Source: Candidatus Frankia nodulisporulans
Lineage (GTDB): Bacteria > Actinomycetota > Actinomycetes > Frankiales > Frankiaceae
Length of the DNA: 37,845 bases
Direction of reading: 5' to 3'
Assembly: GCF_902806475.1 (NCBI RefSeq)
Contig: NZ_CADCWS010000015.1
Location: forward strand, 1 to 37,845
This document shows, in pieces, positions 34,501 to 37,845 of the stretch. Position numbers and translations under genes: made by a program. Below the pieces are notes generated by a model. It saw only the letters and a program-made list of their open reading frames with translations. It was not told where the DNA came from and did no database searches. The number at the start of each line of letters is the position of its first letter. Positions within the stretch are counted from its first letter, which is position 1.

Positions 34501-36769
34501 GCAGCGCCGCCACCTGACCGATCATGAACATTCCCTCCCGGACCTGCAGCGCGGGGTCGACCTGGACGAGCCGGTCACCGTCGCGGCGCAGGCCCTTGCT
34601 GGCCACCCGCAGCCGGCCCAGGTTCAGCGACTCCAGCTCCTGCCACATCTGCTGGCGGGGCGCGCCGGCGGCCAGCAGCTCCCTGCGGCGGTCGAGGAAG
34701 GTGCGCACGAAGTCGGACTCGACGCACCGGGTGGCATGCCCGGGTGAGGTCTCCAGCAGGACGGTGCGTTCGCAGTCAAGCGCGGCCTGCTGGAAGCCAG
34801 TCATGATCGCACCGGACGTGACCGCCTCGGTGGTGAACAGGTAGGCGGTGCCCATCAGCACGCCGACGCGCGCACCGCGGGCGGCCAGGGGGGCCGCGGC
34901 GGCCGCGACCATCGCCGCCGACCGGGCGTCATGCACCCCGCCGGCGAACAGCAGGTGCAGTTCGGCGAAGAAGTCGGGTCCGGCCGCCGCGGACTCCCCG
35001 TAGGCGAGCAGACCCGCGATCTGGGCCTCCCACAGCGGGAAGCTCGCCCGCGGACCGACGTGCCCGCCGCACTCGCGTCCCTCGAAGACGAACTTGCGGG
35101 CGCCTTCGGTCAGGAACCGTCCGAGCAGGCCCGGCGAGGGCACGTGGAGGAACGTGTCGATGCCGGCGGCCTCCAGCGGGGCGGCCTGGGACGGACGTCC
35201 ACCGGCGATGATCGCGCACGGCGGACGGATCTCACGGACCGCCTCGAGTTGGGCCGCGCGCAGCTGCGGCGGGGCGAATCCGAGGATGCCGACGCCCCAC
35301 GGCACGTCGCCAAGCTGGTCGGCGGTGCGGGCCAGCAGCTCGCGGGTGGCCGGCCCGCTCATCAGCGCCAGGGCCAGAAACGGCAGGCCGCCGCCGTCCG
35401 CCACGGCCCGGGCGAACTCGGCCCGGTCGCTGACCCGGGTCATCGGACCCTGCGCGATCGGGTAGCGCAGGCCGCGGTCGGCCGCGAACGGCGAGCCGGC
35501 GTCGAGCGGACGCACCCGCCCGGCGGTGGCCAGACCCTCGCGGATCGCCGCCCGTACCGCCCGCACCACCGCGCCGGCGTGGCGGAACCGGTCGGCGAAG
35601 GCGGCGGCGAACGCCCCGTCCTGGCCGATCGGCAGAAACTGTTCACTCAGATCCCGGGCACCCAGCCGGGCCGCGACCCACGCCGCCCGCTCCTGAGCCT
35701 GATCCCGCCCGTCCTGGCTGGCCTGGTCGTCCTGCCCGGCCTGGTCGTCCTGCCCGGCCTGGTCGTCCTGCCCGGCCTGGTCGTCCTGCCCGGCCTGGTC
35801 GTCCTGCCCGGCCTGGTCGTCCTGCCCGGCCTGGTCGTCCTGCCCGGCCCGGTCGTCCTGGCTGGCCCGGTCGTCCGGGCTGGCCTGGTCCGGCGCGGCG
35901 GCGTCGGGCGAGTGTTCCGCCTGACGGGGAGCGGTAACGGACAGCGCGCCGTCGGAGGCGATCTCGCCGCCGGTGGCCCGCAGGTCGGCGACCGGCCGGC
36001 CGGAGCCGACCAGACCCGCGATGGGCAGATCGGGCCGGGTGTAGAGCCGGTGGCCGCCGTACAGGGCGGTCTCACTGCCGTCCATCGCCCGGATCGCCGC
36101 CGCCACCCGCTCGGGCAGTTCCAGTTCCTGGACGAGCGCGAGCTGGGCGTCGAGTACGACCCCCGCCGCGCCACCGGCGACCGCGGCGGCCGCCGTGGCC
36201 AGGCCGATCCCACCGGCGGCGAAGACCGGCACGTCCCGTCCGGCGGTGGCGCTGGGGCCGTCCTCGGCGAGCAGATGCTGGAGCAGCGTGAACGTGGTCA
36301 GGTCACCGACCGCGCCGCCGGACTCGTTACCCCGTGCGAGCAGACCGGTGGCGCCAGCCTCGATCGCGGCCACGGCCGCGCCGACCGAGGTCACCTCGAC
36401 CCACACCTGCCGGCCGGTCGCCGTCACCTCACCCACCGACCAGCCTCGTTCCGGCGCGCCGGCGGCGAGCACGACGAGATCCACCGCGTCCGGGAGGTCC
36501 CGCGGCGCCAGCGGACAGTCGGTGCCCACGCGGACGCCGAAGGCGCCGGGCGTCCAACGGGTCGCGTCCCGCAGCGCACGATGTGCGACGGACTCGGATC
36601 GTCCCAGGTCAAGCACGCCGCGCCCACCTGCGCGCGTCACGGCGGCGACCAGGGCCGGTGCGGGTTCGGCAAACGGTGTGATCACCACAACCAGATCGGC
36701 CGCGGTCAGCGGATCACAGCGGTCGCGACCAGTCGAGGACGCGAGGGAATGCGGGACAGCGATGGTCAT
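28553..36769 (-). CDS. PKS1: iterative type I PKS, NPD - NPD/ER - KS - AT - ACP - KR
   Basis: A 2738-residue, PUFA-synthase-like protein and first gene of the operon. Residues ~1-285 form a nitropropane-dioxygenase-like barrel (GLLARGNESGG, VFAAGGIGLATAAA). A (GQDDQA)n linker (294-353) leads to a second, PfaD-type flavin enoyl-reductase barrel (~430-800; YPIAQGPMTRVSD, FEGRECGGHVGPR). The KS (~806-1235) has Cys1009, His1144 and His1184. The AT (~1370-1690) has PGQGSQ and GHSYGEL with Ser1468. After repeat linkers (TAVPVA x8; VSVAVEPVAA x3), one ACP carries DLSIDSIKRTEV with Ser2051. The KR (~2240-2735) has LTGGARGI, FGSVAGVF (Ser2634) and VDYAAGN (Tyr2647). PfaA-type synthases usually have several tandem ACPs; this has one. 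I chose the ATG at 36769, with AGGAGG eight bases upstream; the frame is open to 37084 but upstream sequence lacks family character. Confidence 0.95.
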   Translation of the reverse strand: MTIAVPHSLASSTGRDRCDPLTAADLVVVITPFAEPAPALVAAVTRAGGRGVLDLGRSESVAHRALRDATRWTPGAFGVRVGTDCPLAPRDLPDAVDLVVLAAGAPERGWSVGEVTATGRQVWVEVTSVGAAVAAIEAGATGLLARGNESGGAVGDLTTFTLLQHLLAEDGPSATAGRDVPVFAAGGIGLATAAAAVAGGAAGVVLDAQLALVQELELPERVAAAIRAMDGSETALYGGHRLYTRPDLPIAGLVGSGRPVADLRATGGEIASDGALSVTAPRQAEHSPDAAAPDQASPDDRASQDDRAGQDDQAGQDDQAGQDDQAGQDDQAGQDDQAGQDDQAGQDDQASQDGRDQAQERAAWVAARLGARDLSEQFLPIGQDGAFAAAFADRFRHAGAVVRAVRAAIREGLATAGRVRPLDAGSPFAADRGLRYPIAQGPMTRVSDRAEFARAVADGGGLPFLALALMSGPATRELLARTADQLGDVPWGVGILGFAPPQLRAAQLEAVREIRPPCAIIAGGRPSQAAPLEAAGIDTFLHVPSPGLLGRFLTEGARKFVFEGRECGGHVGPRASFPLWEAQIAGLLAYGESAAAGPDFFAELHLLFAGGVHDARSAAMVAAAAAPLAARGARVGVLMGTAYLFTTEAVTSGAIMTGFQQAALDCERTVLLETSPGHATRCVESDFVRTFLDRRRELLAAGAPRQQMWQELESLNLGRLRVASKGLRRDGDRLVQVDPALQVREGMFMIGQVAALRSARTTVADLHEEVTSGAGQALAARAADLGLTTGPSSHTGPATAVPVGDGDARPLDIAIVGMAAVFPDAADLDSYWANIVAGVDAIREVPDDRWDPRIYYRPDAVTKEAGRHTPSKWGGFLPRIPFDALAYGIPPRALRSIETSQLLALEVAARALRGAGYDTAQKGPGEGRPFDRSRASVVFGTEAGTDLSAAYSMRSLWPGLLGSLPAELEAFLPELDEDSFPGMLANVIAGRVANRLDLGGVNFTVDAACASSLAALDAGCKELVAGTSDLVLCGGVDTHAGAHDFLLFSSVHALSPNGRCRSFDSGADGTSLGEGAAVVVLKRLADAERDGDRIHAVIRAVAGSSDGRALGLTAPRKEGQVRALERAYSRAGISPRDVGLLEAHATGTVVGDRTELATLTEMFVDNGAEPGSCAVGSVKSQIGHTKCAAGLAGLIKVAKSLETGVRPPTLHIDTPNAYWQADTSPFYFDQSAKPWVAPAADRHAGVSAFGFGGTNFHVVLSAYDGAPEPSHGLDQWPAELFVIRGADRAAAGRALDRLTQLVTASATAGHPLRLRDLARTASAGGGPVQVAFVVDDLAALPGAIEAARTFTADPKAGRFVRADDADAGDGVGPGATAMLFPGQGSQRPGMLADLFVAFPRLREVLDLAPQWVDTMFPPAAFTRAGRDAQVAAITDTRAAQPTLGLAGLAMHDLLAGLGIRPDHVGGHSYGELVALVAAGVLDRADLIGLSEARAGAILAAAGDDPGAMAAVAAPIEQVRAVLADLRADGAEGTVVVANHNAPRQVAVSGPTAALTRAIEAFAQAGLTARRIPVACAFHSPVVAAAAHTLATLLADIPVESAHRTVWSNTTAAPYPSTPAEIRAALAGQVAAPVRFVEQIEAMYAAGVRTFIEAGPGRVLSQLVSKILGTRPHRVVATDVAGESGVRRLLLAVAELAAAGVAVDPSPLFVGRDARIVAASDIPRRPGWTIDGAYVRTVDGTHVAGGLQPPRQLTPAGGAVPTATAAPAVATAVPVATAVPVATAVPVATAVPVATAVPVATAVPVATAVPVATAVPVAAASVTPGTAPAVDSSSNGHGPAPALPAPRSLTNPVVSANATPPPTSTVDVSTTETTPEFGGDGPVEAVVLDFLRTSREMIAAQRDVVLGYLGYDPAGYADHPAAPPAALPAAVVPAVVSAARAGVPPQVRPDVAVGGPVGLAAGQGSPAGGNGAGVPVATVSVAVEPVAAVSVAVEPVAAVSVAVEPVAAASSVGLDRVAVSDVVVGVIAEQTGYPVEMLEPDLDLEADLSIDSIKRTEVLGELAGRLGLAAPGSGELDESVVEELAAIKTVRGIVDWIVARPGPGEPAAVADPVRVPVQGPDDPAWTGPSAPGGPGPSAPGGASPVGTGSFAGMPTGGSNSNGTAATFAGPAFADVVMPEQASLTSAGHHSDDPSSQPALAGVSRAAAAGAARSTGGAREAEPSAVFPLRRYVVEVQEAEPPAQVGATDLRGARFLLVEGGLGVGLATRLERAGAEVRILAAHDRGLVDQIRAGVGADGLAWIASADPDAQEDAVLPAAFPALRAAALGGCRRVLVVTGDGGRFGCPTPAVPGRAAGARVANGAEREIEVERSAVRPTRGAGLAGLVRTIAREVPGLTLRLVDVEPKEEPRGIADSLFTELLTADGPLVVGYRDGARAVVRLRPAPGPDGGALPAALDASAVVLLTGGARGITARVAVELARRSGCAIELVGRTPLPTGPEDAATASASDAPALRRAFIAAGVRRPAEIEARIVRLLAEREVRATLATLGQFGSSVRYHAVDVRDPEAVAAVVADVYARHGRLDGIIHGAGVLADRLLRDKTSDSFERVYDTKVGGARALLAAARDDIGFVALFGSVAGVFGNRGQVDYAAGNDALDTLARAASGRFAGRVVSVDWGPWGSSHAGGGMVSPELAREYARRGIGLIDPVEGVEALLAELAGPLDGPAQVVYMCADAEAFDA
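30751..30840. repeat. 30-bp tandem repeat x3 in the PKS1 pre-ACP linker
   Basis: Three identical 30-bp units (30751-30780, 30781-30810, 30811-30840), plus a degenerate partial copy after 30840, encode a ten-residue VSVAVEPVAA-type repeat just before the ACP domain. Confidence 0.95.
31320..31463. repeat. 18-bp tandem repeat x8 in the PKS1 AT-ACP linker
   Basis: The unit gccaccggaacggccgta occurs seven times without a mismatch from 31320 to 31445. An eighth copy (31446-31463) differs in the last three bases. It encodes (TAVPVA)n, an extended Ala/Pro/Val linker at residues of about 1769-1817. Confidence 0.97.
35711..35890. repeat. 18-bp tandem repeat x10 between the two NPD domains of PKS1
   Basis: Ten 18-bp units span exactly 180 bp. 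Six central units (35729-35836, gtcctgcccggcctggtc) are identical and the flanking ones carry one to three changes. They encode an acidic/Gln-rich (DQAGQD)n hydrophilic linker at residues 294-353. Confidence 0.97.
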
Positions 36770-37723
36770 CGGCAGGTCCTCCTGGCGGCTCGTGACCTGG
36801 GGTACAGCGACATGCATGTCGTACTGATCCGGTTCAGGGAGCCCGCTGCGGCCGCGTGGCACGTTGACCGCCGCGACACCGGGCATCCCGACTCGCCCTA
36901 CTGGCACATGACCCGGATCCATCGCAACCGGACCCAGGACAAGGAAAGCACCCACTTCGCCAACGCGATGGACACGTTTCGACGGCCGAGATCGCCCAGA
37001 GCGTCGATGACCTCCTGGCCGGAGCCACTGGGCGACAGACGTCCTGGGGAAGCGGTATCTGTACTGAGTACGCGGAAAACGCACTGACCCCCAGCAACTC
37101 TCGTAGAACTGACACGGCGAACTACACGCGGCCCCGGGCGCATAGCCGTCGCGGCATCACCAACGTGCGCGGATACTAGTCCGCCCCGACCTGATCACTC
37201 GCACGGTGGCGGCCGCCGGTCGCCGAACGGAGCCACTGGCGTAGCTGGCAGGCATGGGCTGACCTGGTCTGCACCTGCTCGATGACACAGATCACCATGG
37301 CCCGACATCGTCCGCGATGTCACCCGTCGCAGTCCGCGCCAAGCCCATAAAAAGGCGGCGAACGCACACACCGGACCGCAGCCTGCAGCAAGCTCAGGAA
37401 TTCGTGGCCCACCCACCGAAAACCAGGTTCACCGCGCGCCAGCTATTTCCGCTCGGACCCGAAGGCCAATTCCGCATCGGGCACGGCAGCACTGCTTTCC
37501 TTTTCTCTGCCACAAATGGCAAACGAGCGAAAAACACCCGGGTACATCGCGCCCAATCGGCGGGAAACGAGCGATCACGACGGGCCCGAGGCGAGGTCGC
37601 GCCGCCGGCGGCAGGGGTCAGTGACCGAGGCGACCCGGACGGCGAGAGTGGTACTCGACCGGCCAGTACACCGCCAACCTAGCCACAGCCCACCATCGAT
37701 CGCAAGCCGGCAGGAGGCCCATC
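36770..37723. other. Long divergent intergenic region upstream of the PKS operon
   Basis: About 950 bp without a gene I can support; short open frames on both strands lack family character or good starts. Part of it (37340-37560) is less GC-rich than the surroundings, as expected of a promoter region. It holds several palindromes: CGACATGCATGTCG (36808-36821), GTACTGAGTAC (37061-37071) and TGCCA-caaa-TGGCA (37508-37521). I found no convincing -35/-10 pair. Confidence 0.5.
36808..36821. promoter_or_regulatory. Perfect 14-bp palindrome upstream of PKS1, candidate operator
   Basis: CGACATGCATGTCG is a perfect palindrome centred about 45 bp upstream of the PKS1 ATG (36769). Its position between any promoter and the ribosome-binding site fits a repressor site for the operon. 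No regulator gene is adjacent in the window. Confidence 0.45.
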
Positions 37724-37845
37724 TTGGTCGCCGATCGGACACCGTCCACCGGGGCGACACGGGCCAGGCCAACCACAAATCCGACGCACCGGAATGTAGC
37801 AGACATTACACCCGCCCGGGGGGCTGTTCCCACCCTTGGGTATCC
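37724..37845 (+). CDS. Possible 5' end of an unrecognised gene, cut by the right edge
   Basis: A TTG at 37724 is preceded by a strong AGGAGG (37712-37717) at 6-nt spacing. It opens a frame that stays free of stops for 40 codons to the window end. The residues read VADRTPSTGATRARPTT, then NVADITPARGAVPTLGY. I do not recognise the family. It would be divergent from the PKS operon. Support is the ribosome-binding site and the open frame only. Confidence 0.4.
   Translation, partial: MVADRTPSTGATRARPTTNPTHRNVADITPARGAVPTLGY

Noticed and set aside
31262-34747. Long plus-strand open frame (about 1160 codons) opposite PKS1
   Set aside because: It is the mirror of a GC-rich gene: Arg/Gly/Val/His-rich, with no motifs, and the opposite strand encodes clear KS and AT domains.
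35711-35890. Regular repeats that could be mistaken for a CRISPR array
   Set aside because: Units are 18 bp with no spacers, keep the PKS1 frame and encode a linker; the same holds for 31320-31463 and 30751-30840.
36770-37084. Upstream start for PKS1 at 37084
   Set aside because: The extra 105 residues have no domain character, while the ATG at 36769 has AGGAGG at ideal spacing; the palindromes fit a promoter region better.
34931-37087. Long plus-strand open frame opposite the PKS1 N-terminus
   Set aside because: The apparent membrane-like LVVLPG repeats are only the complement of the (DQAGQD)n minisatellite; the rest is Arg/Gly-rich shadow sequence.
37317-37682. 121-codon plus-strand open frame upstream of the right-edge gene
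   Set aside because: No ribosome-binding site of note, basic low-complexity composition and no recognisable motif; region looks regulatory.

Overview
The window is very GC-rich (roughly 70-75% by eye), with G/C in most third codon positions, GTG starts and tightly overlapping genes. This is a high-GC actinomycete. A Frankia-like or other spore-actinomycete chromosome is my guess; nothing here proves a genus. No rRNA, tRNA, CRISPR array, insertion sequence or phage gene was recognised.

Left part (1-14.7 kb) is mostly housekeeping and accessory genes. It holds a disulfide-oxidoreductase flavoprotein cut by the left edge, divergent from a short-form 6-phosphogluconate dehydrogenase (gnd). A UvrA-like tandem ABC ATPase, a VOC-fold protein and an AraC-type regulator follow on the minus strand, then an L,D-transpeptidase-like envelope protein. 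Next, on the plus strand, comes a two-gene unit: a HerA/FtsK-type ATPase of about 1085 residues and a 782-residue membrane protein that looks like a P-loop ATPase without a Walker lysine. A small AbiEi-type antitoxin-domain protein closes this part.

Middle (14.8-18.7 kb) is a thiamine-precursor salvage operon: promoter, TPP riboswitch, ABC ATPase, permease, ThiY-like lipoprotein and TenA. All four genes overlap by a few bases. A 16-bp perfect inverted repeat at 18706-18746 terminates it and separates it from the convergent cluster on its right.

Right part (18.7-36.8 kb) is one minus-strand operon of about 18 kb for an iterative, PUFA/enediyne-like lipid or polyketide synthase. In transcription order it encodes PKS1 (two flavin enoyl-reductase-like barrels, KS, AT, ACP, KR), PKS2 (KS, AT-like, DH, phosphopantetheinyl transferase), a free ACP, an alpha/beta hydrolase, an MGT-type glycosyltransferase, and a membrane protein with a zinc-ribbon methyltransferase. 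Together these supply every activity needed to prime carriers, elongate and reduce a chain, release it and decorate it with sugar and methyl. The product cannot be read from the sequence; a glycosylated long-chain lipid is my inference. The PKS linkers carry striking perfect in-frame minisatellites (18 bp x10, 18 bp x8, 30 bp x3).

Four genes (the UvrA paralogue, the HerA-like ATPase, the AbiEi-type gene and tenA) are each broken by an apparent single-base frameshift with recognisable protein continuing in the next frame. Either the assembly has indel errors or this genome is accumulating pseudogenes.
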